This document shows positions 54,934 to 64,000 of a stretch of DNA of 64,000 nucleotides, piece by piece. The stretch lies in the NCBI RefSeq assembly GCF_009915685.1, contig NZ_JAABLP010000002.1. One strand, written 5' to 3'. This stretch comes from Pannonibacter tanglangensis (GTDB taxonomy: Bacteria; Pseudomonadota; Alphaproteobacteria; Rhizobiales; Stappiaceae). Position 1 is the first letter of the stretch; each line of letters opens with the position of its first letter. The position numbers and the translations under genes are program-made. Below the pieces are notes generated by a model. That model was given only the letters and a program-made list of their open reading frames with translations. It had not been told where the DNA came from and searched no databases.

Positions 54934-55254
54934 ATGATGACGCTTGCGGTGTGCACGACGACGGAAACACGGGAAGACGCGCAGAAAATTGCCCGCGCCT
55001 GTGTCGCGGCGCGGCTGGCGGCCTGCGTCCACATTGAGGAGATCGCCAGCATCTATGTCTGGCAGGGCGACGTGCAGGAAGGGCGTGAGTTCCGCCTGAC
55101 GATGAAGACGACGGCCGAGGCCTATCCGGCGCTGGAGACGCTGATCCAACAGCACCATTCCTATGACCTTCCGGCGATCTACGCCTTCGAGGTGGTAACC
55201 GGGAGTGCCGGTTACCTGGACTGGGTGCGGGGGGAAGTTGATCCCAAAACGTGA
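54934..55254 (+). CDS. cutA: Divalent-cation tolerance protein CutA
   Basis: A 106-residue CutA of normal length with the family pattern: TTTETREDAQKIARACVAAR, LAACVHI, YVWQGDVQEGREFRLTMKTT, and the C-terminal HSYDLPAIYAFEV. It forms trimers and is linked to copper tolerance in E. coli, though its exact role is unsettled. It is divergent from icd, with a 126-base spacer. Confidence 0.93.
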   Translation: MMTLAVCTTTETREDAQKIARACVAARLAACVHIEEIASIYVWQGDVQEGREFRLTMKTTAEAYPALETLIQQHHSYDLPAIYAFEVVTGSAGYLDWVRGEVDPKT

Positions 55255-55267
55255 CGGATCGTTGAAG

Positions 55268-55291
55268 TGTACAGAATTCTGTGCATATAAT
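55268..55291 (+). promoter_or_regulatory. Operator and -10 box of the YefM-YoeB operon
   Basis: TGTACAGAATTCTGTGCA contains a perfect ACAGAATTCTGT palindrome with TGTACA-type arms, like the TGTACA hexamers bound by YefM in E. coli. A TATAAT -10 box (55286-55291) directly follows, so repressor binding would block the promoter. Confidence 0.62.
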
Positions 55292-55314
55292 TCAGCCCAA
55301 TGAGGAGCTGTGTC

Positions 55315-55566
55315 ATGGACGTCATCACCTACACCGATGCTCGCGCGTCCTTGAAGGACGTGATGGACCGGGTCATTCATGACCGCGTCGAGGTGATCGT
55401 CACCCGCAAGAAGCGGGAGGCCGTCGTGATCATGTCGCTCGACGAGTTCAACGCGATCCAGGAAACGCTGCATCTGCAGAAGAGCCCGGAGAACGCGCGG
55501 CGGCTGCAGGCCTCGATTGCCCAGCTGACAGCCGGTGAAGGCAAGGAGCACGAGATCGACCTGTGA
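55315..55566 (+). CDS. yefM: YefM-type antitoxin
   Basis: An 83-residue Phd/YefM antitoxin: MDVITYTDARASLKDVMDRV DNA-binding start, VTRKKREAVVIMSLDEFNAI, and a flexible C-terminal toxin-binding tail. GAGGAG precedes the ATG at 55315; the ATG at 55300 is less likely. It overlaps the toxin by four bases. Confidence 0.92.
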   Translation: MDVITYTDARASLKDVMDRVIHDRVEVIVTRKKREAVVIMSLDEFNAIQETLHLQKSPENARRLQASIAQLTAGEGKEHEIDL

Positions 55567-55832
55567 AGCTCGTCTTTTCCGACCATGCCTGGGACGATTA
55601 TCTCTGGTGGCAGTTACCCGGACGGGAAAAGGGGCTTGAACGGGTCAACATCCTGATCCTTTCAACGCGCAGGCAACCCTTTTCCGGCATCGGCAAGCCC
55701 GAACCGCTCAAGGGCGACCTCACGGGCTGGTGGTCGCGCCGCATCACGGATGATCACCGCTTCGTCTATCGGGTCAGCGGCAAGGACATCACCCAAAGCC
55801 TCGAGATCGTACAGCTGCGCTATCATTATTGA
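55563..55832 (+). CDS. yoeB: YoeB-type mRNA interferase toxin
   Basis: An 89-residue RelE-superfamily toxin nearly collinear with E. coli YoeB: GKPEPLKGDLTGWWSRRITD, DDHRFVYRV and terminal LRYHY. The catalytic Glu (in KPEPLK), Arg (SRRIT) and His-Tyr end are present, so it should be an active ribosome-dependent RNase. ATGA overlap with yefM shows coupling. Confidence 0.93.
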   Translation: MKLVFSDHAWDDYLWWQLPGREKGLERVNILILSTRRQPFSGIGKPEPLKGDLTGWWSRRITDDHRFVYRVSGKDITQSLEIVQLRYHY

Positions 55833-55955
55833 GGGCGGCCGCTACGCGGGACAGCGCGGATAGGAGGCAAGGCGGAGTTCACAAGGGGGCTGCCCGCTGT
55901 CTTGCGATTGTTGTCGCAGGACACATGACGACTCGTCGAGGCCTTGCCGCATGCG

Positions 55956-56104
55956 CCCTCTCCCCCCTTGAGGGGGAGATGCCCCCGGAGGGGGCAGAGG
56001 GGGGTGTTCTGCCTCTCCAGGCCGACTTGAGCCGGATTGTGTTGCAACGCCGCCACCCCCTCTGTCTGCTGACGCAGACATCTCCCCCTCAAGGGGGAGA
56101 GGGG
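55956..56104 (+). repeat. Palindromic repeat A, copy 2
   Basis: Same element as 53164-53318, same orientation, with shared interior (GTTCTGCCTCTCCAGGCCGA, TTGCAACGCCG, CTGTCTGCTGACGCAGACAT). Terminal hairpins TCTCCCCC-CTTG-AGGGGGAGA are preserved. Confidence 0.82.
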
Positions 56105-56152
56105 CTCCTCTCGACCACCGAGCAGATCGAGCAGCGCCGCAGCGAGCGTGCC

Positions 56153-56183
56153 CAACAAAAAGGGCGGCCCGTGGGACCGCCCT
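56153..56183. repeat. Duplicated terminator hairpin, outer copy
   Basis: CAACAAAAAGGGCGGCCCGT and the following stem arm are repeated with one change at 56431-56461. The copies flank repeat B copy 2. Confidence 0.7.
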
Positions 56184-56206
56184 CGAGGTTGATGACAAAC
56201 CCTCTA

Positions 56207-56401
56207 TCGTCATCCCGGCCCAGCTGAGCGTTCAGCGAAGCGCCGAGCCGGGATCCAGATATCAGCCGCGCGAAGCGCGACAAACCTGTCGGTCGCAAGT
56301 CGTATCGAGTTGACTTGCTTTTGGGCTCGCTTGCGCTCGCACAGATATGCTGGATTCCGGATCTGCGGTTCGCTGAACGCTCACCTTGTCCGGAATGACG
56401 G
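56207..56401 (+). repeat. Palindromic repeat B, copy 2
   Basis: Long imperfect inverted repeat from ATCGTCATCCCGGCCCAGC through GCCGGGATCCAGATATC and CTGGATTCCGGATCTG to TTGTCCGGAATGACG. It is longer than copy 1 but has the same end type. Confidence 0.75.
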
Positions 56402-56435
56402 CAAACTGACGAAACTCCGAAGTTTATCATCAACA

Positions 56436-56464
56436 AAAAGGGCGGTCCGTGGGACCGCCCTTTT
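56436..56464 (-). terminator. Terminator of the monomeric IDH gene
   Basis: AAAAGGGCGGTCC/GGACCGCCCTTTT stem, 25 bases past the stop; A/T arms give a T-run on both strands. Confidence 0.85.
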
Positions 56465-56488
56465 CCGTTTCAACAGCAGACGAGCATC

Positions 56489-58699
<2,211 letters not shown>

Positions 58700-59025
58700 G
58701 TCTGTCGCTTCCCAAAGACGGTGACGGGACACAGGACCGGGGGGCCGGTCCGGATCGGAGTTCGTACTGCGTATACAATTGTGCGCAATTTTTCGCCAGC
58801 CTCGGGCCCGCGAAAGTTCTGGGTGTTTTAACAACCGGGGTCAAAAAGGCAATCAAACGAAAGCCGGACGCGGGCGACCGCTCCGCCGCCAGCCTGCCCG
58901 GACATGTCGCGGATCGCCTTTCAGGTCGCTGCTGCGGTTCAACCGGTGTGATCGCTGTCTGGGCCTTGCGTCCGCACCGCGATCTGCTGGAATTTCGGCT
59001 CGAGTTCCGCTACATCCCGGCCATC
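58700..59025. other. Divergent monomeric IDH/trmJ spacer
   Basis: About 325 bases, presumably holding both promoters; AT-richer near 58765-58800. No gene or strong motif was seen. Confidence 0.45.
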
Positions 59026-59889
59026 ATGACACGCAACGCAAACATCAACGAGGAAGCACTGACCGTCGGTGTCCGTCCGCCGGCAGTGATCCTGTGTGAA
59101 CCGCAGCTCGGCGAGAACATCGGCACGGCCGCCCGTGCCATGGCCAACTTCGGCCTCGTCGACCTGCGCATCGTCAACCCGCGCGACGGCTGGCCGAGCG
59201 AGAAGGCCCGGGCGGCAGCCTCGCGCGCCGACCATGTCATCGACAAGGTGCAGGTCTTCGACAGCCTCGAGGCCGCGATCGCCGATCTCACCTTCGTCTA
59301 TGCGACGACGGCCCGCTCCCGCGAAGTGGCCAAGCCGGTGCGCGGCCCCGACGAGGCCGCAGTGAAGGTGACCGGGCTCGGAGCCCAGGGCCTTGCCACA
59401 GGCTACATCTTCGGGCGCGAGCGCTGGGGTCTCAACAACGAGGAAGTCGCGCTGGCGGACGAGATCCTGACGTTGCCGGTCGACCCGAACTTCGCCTCGC
59501 TGAACATTGCCCAGGCGGTGCTGGTCTGTGCCTATGAATGGCGCAAGACGGCGACCAGCGGCGCCTTGCCCTTCACGCTCGACACCGAGACCAATCCGCC
59601 GGCGAAGAAGGAAGATCTTCTGCGCCTGTTCGACCATCTGGAAGGTGCGCTGGACCGGGTGACCTTTTTCCGGCCGGTGGAGCGGCGTCCGCACATCATC
59701 CGCAACATCCGCAACATCTTCCAGAAGGCCGAGCTGACCGACCAGGAGGTGAAGACCCTGCGCGGCATCATCGCCGCGCTGGAAGGTCGCCCGACGCGCC
59801 CGCGCAAGGACGAGGCCGGGGAGGGCACGGCCGGGGCGGGCGACCTCGGTGCGGCTGACGAGACGCCGGCCGAGCGCGACGGCGCATGA
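59026..59889 (+). CDS. trmJ: TrmJ-type tRNA 2'-O-methyltransferase
   Basis: A 287-residue SPOUT-class RNA methyltransferase: PAVILCEPQLGENIGTAARA, FGLVDLRIVNPRDGW, the SAM-binding knot region GYIFGRERWGLNNEEVALAD and LPVDPNFASLNIAQAVLVCA. TrmJ modifies position 32 of tRNAs. Start at MTRNANINEEALTVG; a GTG at 58948 would add 26 residues without family support. The C-terminal ~30 residues are an acidic Ala/Gly-rich tail. It overlaps murI by four bases. Confidence 0.85.
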   Translation: MTRNANINEEALTVGVRPPAVILCEPQLGENIGTAARAMANFGLVDLRIVNPRDGWPSEKARAAASRADHVIDKVQVFDSLEAAIADLTFVYATTARSREVAKPVRGPDEAAVKVTGLGAQGLATGYIFGRERWGLNNEEVALADEILTLPVDPNFASLNIAQAVLVCAYEWRKTATSGALPFTLDTETNPPAKKEDLLRLFDHLEGALDRVTFFRPVERRPHIIRNIRNIFQKAELTDQEVKTLRGIIAALEGRPTRPRKDEAGEGTAGAGDLGAADETPAERDGA

Positions 59890-60674
59890 GCCGGCCCGTC
59901 CTCCTGTTCGATTCGGGGATCGGCGGGTTGACGGTCCTGCGCGAGGCGCGCGTGCTGATGCCGGAGCGCAGCTTCGTCTATGTGGCGGATGATGCCGGCT
60001 TTCCCTATGGCGGCTGGGAGGAGGAGGCGCTGAAGTCGCGCCTTCTCACCCTGTTCAAGGACCTGCTGCACCGCTTTGATCCCGAGATCGCGGTGGTGGC
60101 CTGCAACACGGCCTTCACGCTGGCCGGCGCCGACCTCCGGGCGGCCTTTCCCGGCACGGTTTTTGTCGGCACGGTGCCGGCAATCAAGCCGGCGGCGGAG
60201 CGCACCCGCTCGGGGCTCATCTCCGTGCTGGCCACCCCGGGCACCGTGAAGCGCGCCTACACGCGCGACCTGATCCAGTCGTTCGCCAGCCAGTGCCACG
60301 TCCGCCTTGTCGGCTCCGCGCGGCTGGCCAGCATGGCGGAGGCCTATATCCGCGGCGAGACGCTGGCCGATGCCGAGGTGCTGACCGAGATCCGCGACTG
60401 CTTCCACGAGAAGGAGGGCGCGCGGACGGACATCGTCGTGCTGGCCTGCACGCATTATCCCTTCCTCGTGAATGTGTTCCGCCGTCTTGCGCCCTGGCCC
60501 GTCGACTGGCTTGATCCGGCCGAGGCCATCGCCCGTCAGGCGCGGCGGCTGGTGCCGCCGCTCGACCGGCTGAAGGCCGATTCCCGTCCGGACCGCGTCG
60601 TCTTCACGTCCGACGCCCCCGATTTTGCCACGCAGCGTCTGGTGCAGGGCTTCGGCCTGTCGCCACTGGTCTAG
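59886..60674 (+). CDS. murI: Glutamate racemase MurI
   Basis: A 262-residue racemase making D-glutamate for peptidoglycan. LLFDSGIGGLTVLREA and both catalytic cysteines are present: VVACNTAF (Cys about 73) and LACTHYPF (Cys about 188). It is translationally coupled to trmJ by ATGA. Confidence 0.94.
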   Translation: MSRPVLLFDSGIGGLTVLREARVLMPERSFVYVADDAGFPYGGWEEEALKSRLLTLFKDLLHRFDPEIAVVACNTAFTLAGADLRAAFPGTVFVGTVPAIKPAAERTRSGLISVLATPGTVKRAYTRDLIQSFASQCHVRLVGSARLASMAEAYIRGETLADAEVLTEIRDCFHEKEGARTDIVVLACTHYPFLVNVFRRLAPWPVDWLDPAEAIARQARRLVPPLDRLKADSRPDRVVFTSDAPDFATQRLVQGFGLSPLV

Positions 60675-60742
60675 GCACCGGGGGCTTGCACGGTGTCCGG
60701 CGGGTATCCGGAGGTTTTCGAGCTGCGGGCGCGCAGGCGGGT

Positions 60743-60771
60743 TTGACAATCCCGGCCGTCTCGTCTATTGA
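60743..60771 (+). promoter_or_regulatory. Candidate sigma-70 promoter of rpsD
   Basis: TTGACA, 17 bases, then TATTGA, about 175 bases upstream of rpsD in the 271-base murI-rpsD spacer. Confidence 0.45.
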
Positions 60772-60945
60772 CCCGCGATCCGTGCGGGGCCTGGCCTCGC
60801 CGGTGCACGCACCCGTGGGGACTTTCCAGCCGGCGCCGTTCAGCTGGACCCCTGTCGATCAGATCGCCCCGGCAGATGCTGCGGCCGATCCGGTAAAGGA
60901 GGGCGCGTTTCCTTAAAATGAGCCAAACGACACAAGGAAACAGCG

Positions 60946-61563
60946 ATGTCGAAGCGCCACAGCGTTAAGTACAAGATTGACCGCCGCATGGGCGAGAACA
61001 TCTGGGGTCGCCCGAAGAGCCCGGTCAACAAGCGTGAATACGGCCCGGGCCAGCATGGCCAGCGCCGCAAGGGCAAGCTCTCGGACTTCGGCGTGCAGCT
61101 GCGCGCCAAGCAGAAGCTCAAGGGCTACTACGGCAACATTTCCGAGAAGCAGTTCCACAAGACCTACGTCGAAGCGTCGCGCATGAAGGGCGACAGCTCC
61201 GAAAACCTGATCGGTCTGCTGGAGCGCCGTCTCGACGCGGTCGTCTACCGCGCCAAGTTCGTTCCGACCGTGTTCGCCGCGCGTCAGTTCGTCAACCACG
61301 GCCACGTCAAGGTCAACGGCAAGCGCGTCACCATCGGCAGCTACCGCTGCCGCCCGGGCGACGTCATCGAGGTGCGTGAGCGCTCCAAGCAGCTCGCCAT
61401 CGTCCTCGAGGCGTCCCAGTCGTCCGAGCGTGACGTTCCGGAGTACCTGGAAGTCGACCACGGCAAGATGACCGTCAAGCTGACCCGCATCCCGGCCTTC
61501 AACGAAGTGCCGTACCCGGTCCAGATGGAACCGAACCTGATCGTCGAATTCTATTCGCGCTGA
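60946..61563 (+). CDS. rpsD: 30S ribosomal protein S4
   Basis: A 205-residue S4: MSKRHSVKYKIDRRMGENIW, YGPGQHGQRRKGKLSDFGVQ, the S4 RNA-binding domain RRLDAVVYRAKFVPTVFAAR and NHGHVKVNGKRVTIGSYRCR, and terminal IVEFYSR. It is a single gene, away from the alpha operon, as is normal in alphaproteobacteria. The classic zinc-binding cysteines are absent. Confidence 0.98.
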   Translation: MSKRHSVKYKIDRRMGENIWGRPKSPVNKREYGPGQHGQRRKGKLSDFGVQLRAKQKLKGYYGNISEKQFHKTYVEASRMKGDSSENLIGLLERRLDAVVYRAKFVPTVFAARQFVNHGHVKVNGKRVTIGSYRCRPGDVIEVRERSKQLAIVLEASQSSERDVPEYLEVDHGKMTVKLTRIPAFNEVPYPVQMEPNLIVEFYSR

Positions 61564-61588
61564 TCGGTCCGGTTACCGGAGAAACAGG

Positions 61589-61615
61589 AAGGCCGCCCAA
61601 CGGGCGGCCTTTTTG
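61589..61615 (+). terminator. rpsD terminator
   Basis: AAGGCCGCCC/GGGCGGCCTT stem with loop AA/AAC, followed by TTTTTGCTTTT. Confidence 0.9.
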
Positions 61616-61644
61616 CTTTTGTGCCGGGGTGCGGCACGCCGGCG

Positions 61645-62370
61645 CTACATGTCCGGCGTCGGCAAGGCCGCCACGAGGCTTGTCAGCCCGGCCGCATAGC
61701 CCTGGCGCAGGCCCGCCAGATAGGGATCGCCCTCGTCGAAGGAGCGCAGGCGGCGCGCCTCGAGCGTGTCGCGGGCATAAAGCAGAAGGTCGATCGGGGC
61801 GCCCACCGAAAGGTTGGAGCGCATCGTCGCATCGAAGGACAGCAGCGTCAGCTTGGCCGCTTCCGGCAGGCCAGTGTCGTGGCGCAGCAGGCGGTCGAGG
61901 ATCGGCTTGCCGTACTTCGTCTCCCCGATCTGCAGGAACGGGGTGCGTTCCGAGGCTTCCATGAAATTGCCGGCCGAATAGATCTGGAACAGCCGGGGGG
62001 CTTCCCCCGCGATCTGGCCCCCGACCAGGAAGGAGGCCGAGGGATCGCCATAGGGGTGGACGAAGCTCGCCTCGCGGGCCAGCACGTCGCGCAGGCAGTC
62101 GCCGATCTTCTGGGTGGCGTCGAACAGGCTCGTGGCAAGGGTGAGGTCCCGGTGCGGATCGCCGTTGCCCCAGGCGTGGCGCAGCGACGAGATCACGGCC
62201 TGGGTGGTTGCGAGGTTGCCAGCCGACAGGACCGTGATCAGCCGTTCGCCGGGTGTGGCGAAGGTCGACAGTTTGGAGACGGTCGCGATCTGGTCCACGC
62301 CCGCGTTGGTGCGGGAGTCGGAGGCCATCACGAGCCCGTCCTCAAGGAGAATGCCCAGACAATACGTCAT
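61645..62370 (-). CDS. Anbu-type proteasome-related hydrolase
   Basis: A 241-residue Ntn-hydrolase of the bacterial proteasome-like (Anbu) family. Start at MTYCLGILLEDGLVMASDSR with AGGCGAG upstream; Met removal would expose Thr 1 as nucleophile. Asp 17 (SDSRT) and Lys 32 (VSKL) are in the expected places. Later landmarks: FLVGGQIAGEAPRLFQIYSA, KYGKPILDRLL and TMRSNLSVGAPIDLLLYARD. The frame to 62409 would block Thr 1. Anbu is usually found with transglutaminase, alpha-E and ATP-grasp genes; none is within reach here. Confidence 0.88.
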   Translation of the reverse strand: MTYCLGILLEDGLVMASDSRTNAGVDQIATVSKLSTFATPGERLITVLSAGNLATTQAVISSLRHAWGNGDPHRDLTLATSLFDATQKIGDCLRDVLAREASFVHPYGDPSASFLVGGQIAGEAPRLFQIYSAGNFMEASERTPFLQIGETKYGKPILDRLLRHDTGLPEAAKLTLLSFDATMRSNLSVGAPIDLLLYARDTLEARRLRSFDEGDPYLAGLRQGYAAGLTSLVAALPTPDM

Positions 62371-62571
62371 GTCGAATTGCTCGCCTGCTCGATAACCAAT
62401 TCTAACCATGTCTCACGGAAGTGACCCCAAAGCTAACGCAGGGCGCATTTTGTCGGCGCAAGAGGGGTGCAGTTGACGGTTGCGGTAACGCTCGCGCAAT
62501 AAATCTGACGCAAGGTCAACTCATCAGGCGGACAATATCTCTGCCCCGTAAGATCCCGGAGGACTGCTGGA

Positions 62572-63279
62572 ATGAAGAAGATCCTGCTCTCTGCAATTGC
62601 TCTTGTCTGCTTCATGGGACATTCCAACGCAGCGGAAATCACGCTGACGACCGAAGATTACAAGCCTTACAATTTCATGGAGGGCGACAAGATCGTCGGC
62701 ATCGGTGCAGATCAGGTCTTCGAGCTGATGAAGCGTGCCGGCGTTCCCTACAAGGCCGAGATGATGCAGTGGTCGCGGGCGATCGGCCTGGCCGAAAAGG
62801 ACCCGAACACCTGCGTGTTCACCGCCTCCCACAGCGCGGAACGGGACAAGCGCTTCACCTGGGTCGAGCCGCTGTTCGTGGACCGCACCATCCTGATCCG
62901 CAAGGCCGGCTCCAGCGTCGCGCCGAAGACGGTTGACGAGGCCAAGACCTTCCGGGTCGGGACCCAGGCGAAGGACTACACCGAGGATCTTCTGAAGACC
63001 GCCGGCTTCCCCACCATTGATCCTGCCAACAATCTCGAGCAGACGCTGAAGAAGCTCGAGGCCGGTCGTGTCGATCTGGTGGCCGTGTCGGGCTCCTTCT
63101 ACGAGAACCTGAAGAAGACCGGTGCCGCCGTCGAAGAGGCGTTCGTCATCAACGAGACCACGCTGTCGATGGCCTGCAACCTCAACACCGATCCGGCCAC
63201 GCTGGAGAAGATGCGCGCCGCGCTGAAGTCGATGATCGACGACGGCACGCAGGCCGCCATCCTTGCCAAGTATCAGTAA
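62572..63279 (+). CDS. Periplasmic solute-binding protein (SBP_bac_3 type)
   Basis: A 235-residue exported protein: signal peptide MKKILLSAIALVCFMGHSNA, then the family-3 solute-binding fold (ITLTTEDYKPYNFMEGDKIV; VFTASHSAERDKRFTWVEPL; FRVGTQAKDYTEDLLKTAGF; LKKLEAGRVDLVAV). It resembles polar amino-acid binding proteins, but no permease or ATPase gene is adjacent, so it may work with a remote transporter. GGAGGA precedes the ATG. A terminator follows. Confidence 0.85.
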   Translation: MKKILLSAIALVCFMGHSNAAEITLTTEDYKPYNFMEGDKIVGIGADQVFELMKRAGVPYKAEMMQWSRAIGLAEKDPNTCVFTASHSAERDKRFTWVEPLFVDRTILIRKAGSSVAPKTVDEAKTFRVGTQAKDYTEDLLKTAGFPTIDPANNLEQTLKKLEAGRVDLVAVSGSFYENLKKTGAAVEEAFVINETTLSMACNLNTDPATLEKMRAALKSMIDDGTQAAILAKYQ

Positions 63280-63321
63280 CCGGTTTGCCTGCCTGTTTTC
63301 CTCCCAAGCCTCCTCTCAACT

Positions 63322-63350
63322 GGCCGCCCCTCCGGGCGGCCTTTCTTTTT
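63322..63350 (+). terminator. Terminator of the solute-binding protein gene
   Basis: GGCCGCCC-CTCC-GGGCGGCC stem followed by TTTCTTTTT. Confidence 0.9.
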
Positions 63351-63462
63351 GCGGGGGGCGCGGGCGGGCGCGGCCCTTTACAAACGCCGGAGGGAACGGC
63401 ATAGCACCCCGGACGGCTTGCGTGCGCCGCCTCAGGCGCCGGTCAGCGATCAGGATCCCACG

Positions 63463-64000
63463 ATGACCCTTGCGAACGAACAGCTCGATCCTTCCCTGGA
63501 CACGGATACCGACACGGACAGGGGCGCGGATGCCGACTGCCCGGCGATGCTCAGGGCTGCGCCGTCGACGGTGGAGTTCAAGAAGCTGCGCAAGCGGCTG
63601 CTGCGCGAGGTGCGCCAGGCGATCGACGACTACGGCATGGTGCCGCCGGACGCGCATCAGAAGCGCCCCCGCTGGCTCGTCTGCCTGTCGGGCGGCAAGG
63701 ACAGCTACACGCTGCTGGCCGTGCTGATGGACCTGAAATGGCGCGGCCTGCTGCCGGTGGACCTGCTGGCCTGCAATCTGGACCAGGCGCAACCCGGCTT
63801 CCCGCCCGAGATCCTGCCGGCCTTCTTCGAGAAGAACGGCATCGAGAACATCATCGTGCGCGAGGACACCTATTCGATCGTCACGGCGAAGATCCCGGCG
63901 CACAAGACCTATTGCTCGCTGTGCTCGCGGCTGCGGCGCGGCATCCTGTACCGGATCGCGCGCGAGCAGGGCTGCGAGGCGATCGTGCTGGGGCACCACC
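63463..64000 (+). CDS. ttcA: tRNA 2-thiocytidine biosynthesis protein TtcA (5' part)
   Basis: An open frame of 179 codons running off the right edge. It has the PP-loop motif SGGKDS (about 76-81), the first CxxC of the iron-sulphur site (YCSLCSRLRRG) and EAIVLGHH at the edge. TtcA thiolates cytidine 32 in tRNAs. The N-terminal ~35 residues are an acidic extension with a DTDTDTD run. The ATG at 63463 is the likely start. Confidence 0.92.
   Translation, partial: MTLANEQLDPSLDTDTDTDRGADADCPAMLRAAPSTVEFKKLRKRLLREVRQAIDDYGMVPPDAHQKRPRWLVCLSGGKDSYTLLAVLMDLKWRGLLPVDLLACNLDQAQPGFPPEILPAFFEKNGIENIIVREDTYSIVTAKIPAHKTYCSLCSRLRRGILYRIAREQGCEAIVLGHH

Larger units (their letters stand above)
55833..56488. 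other. Repeat-rich spacer downstream of the monomeric IDH gene
   Basis: About 650 bases with no credible gene: repeat A copy 2, a terminator copy, repeat B copy 2 and a second terminator copy. Confidence 0.7.

Noticed and set aside
60686..60916. Short ORF between murI and rpsD
   Set aside because: No ribosome site or family, Ala/Pro-rich, and overlaps the likely rpsD promoter.

Overview
The window is a high-GC chromosomal segment from a motile alphaproteobacterium. The gene families (FlaF/FlbT, FliX, MotE, CckA, monomeric isocitrate dehydrogenase, a one-cysteine DksA) and the fliQ-fliR-flhB-cckA order point to Hyphomicrobiales, possibly Stappiaceae; that family-level guess is inference. No tRNA, rRNA, prophage, IS transposase or CRISPR array was seen.

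Positions 1-36830 are almost entirely flagellar. From the left: the 3' part of flgK, then flgL, facing flaF and flbT; five tandem flagellin genes on the minus strand, each with its own leader and intrinsic terminator; a FlaG-like gene; flgI-flgJ-flgN-like (minus) divergent from fliX and dksA (plus); the rod and ring operon flgF-flgG-flgA-flgH (minus); fliL-fliM-DUF6468-motE-large AMIN/TPR protein (plus); fliO-fliP (minus); and flgB-flgC-fliE-fliQ-fliR-flhB followed by cckA (plus). Promoter motifs suggest a Caulobacter-like hierarchy. CtrA-type boxes (TTAA-N7-TTAA) lie upstream of flgB and fliL, and related elements lie upstream of all five flagellins. Sigma-54 -24/-12 motifs lie upstream of flgF and flgI. 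FlbT and FlaF probably control flagellin mRNA, and every flagellin leader holds a small hairpin with a purine-rich loop.

Positions 37143-44375 hold a small lipoprotein gene, a three-gene minus-strand operon (TelA-like helical protein, single-pass membrane protein, coiled-coil protein with a glycine-rich tail) that is the best candidate here for an uncharacterised system, and a pseudouridine breakdown pair (psuK-psuG). Two minisatellites lie in this part.

Positions 44576-64000 are housekeeping and signalling: recA with an alphaproteobacterial SOS box, alaS, a PAS-GGDEF-EAL protein divergent from a cyclic-nucleotide-gated potassium channel, two unrelated NADP-isocitrate dehydrogenases (dimeric and monomeric) separated by cutA and a YefM-YoeB toxin-antitoxin pair, trmJ-like and murI, rpsD, an Anbu-type proteasome-like hydrolase, an exported solute-binding protein and the start of ttcA. 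Downstream of each isocitrate dehydrogenase lies the same two-element array of palindromic repeats, in the same orientation, which is the clearest sign of repeat-driven remodelling in the window.
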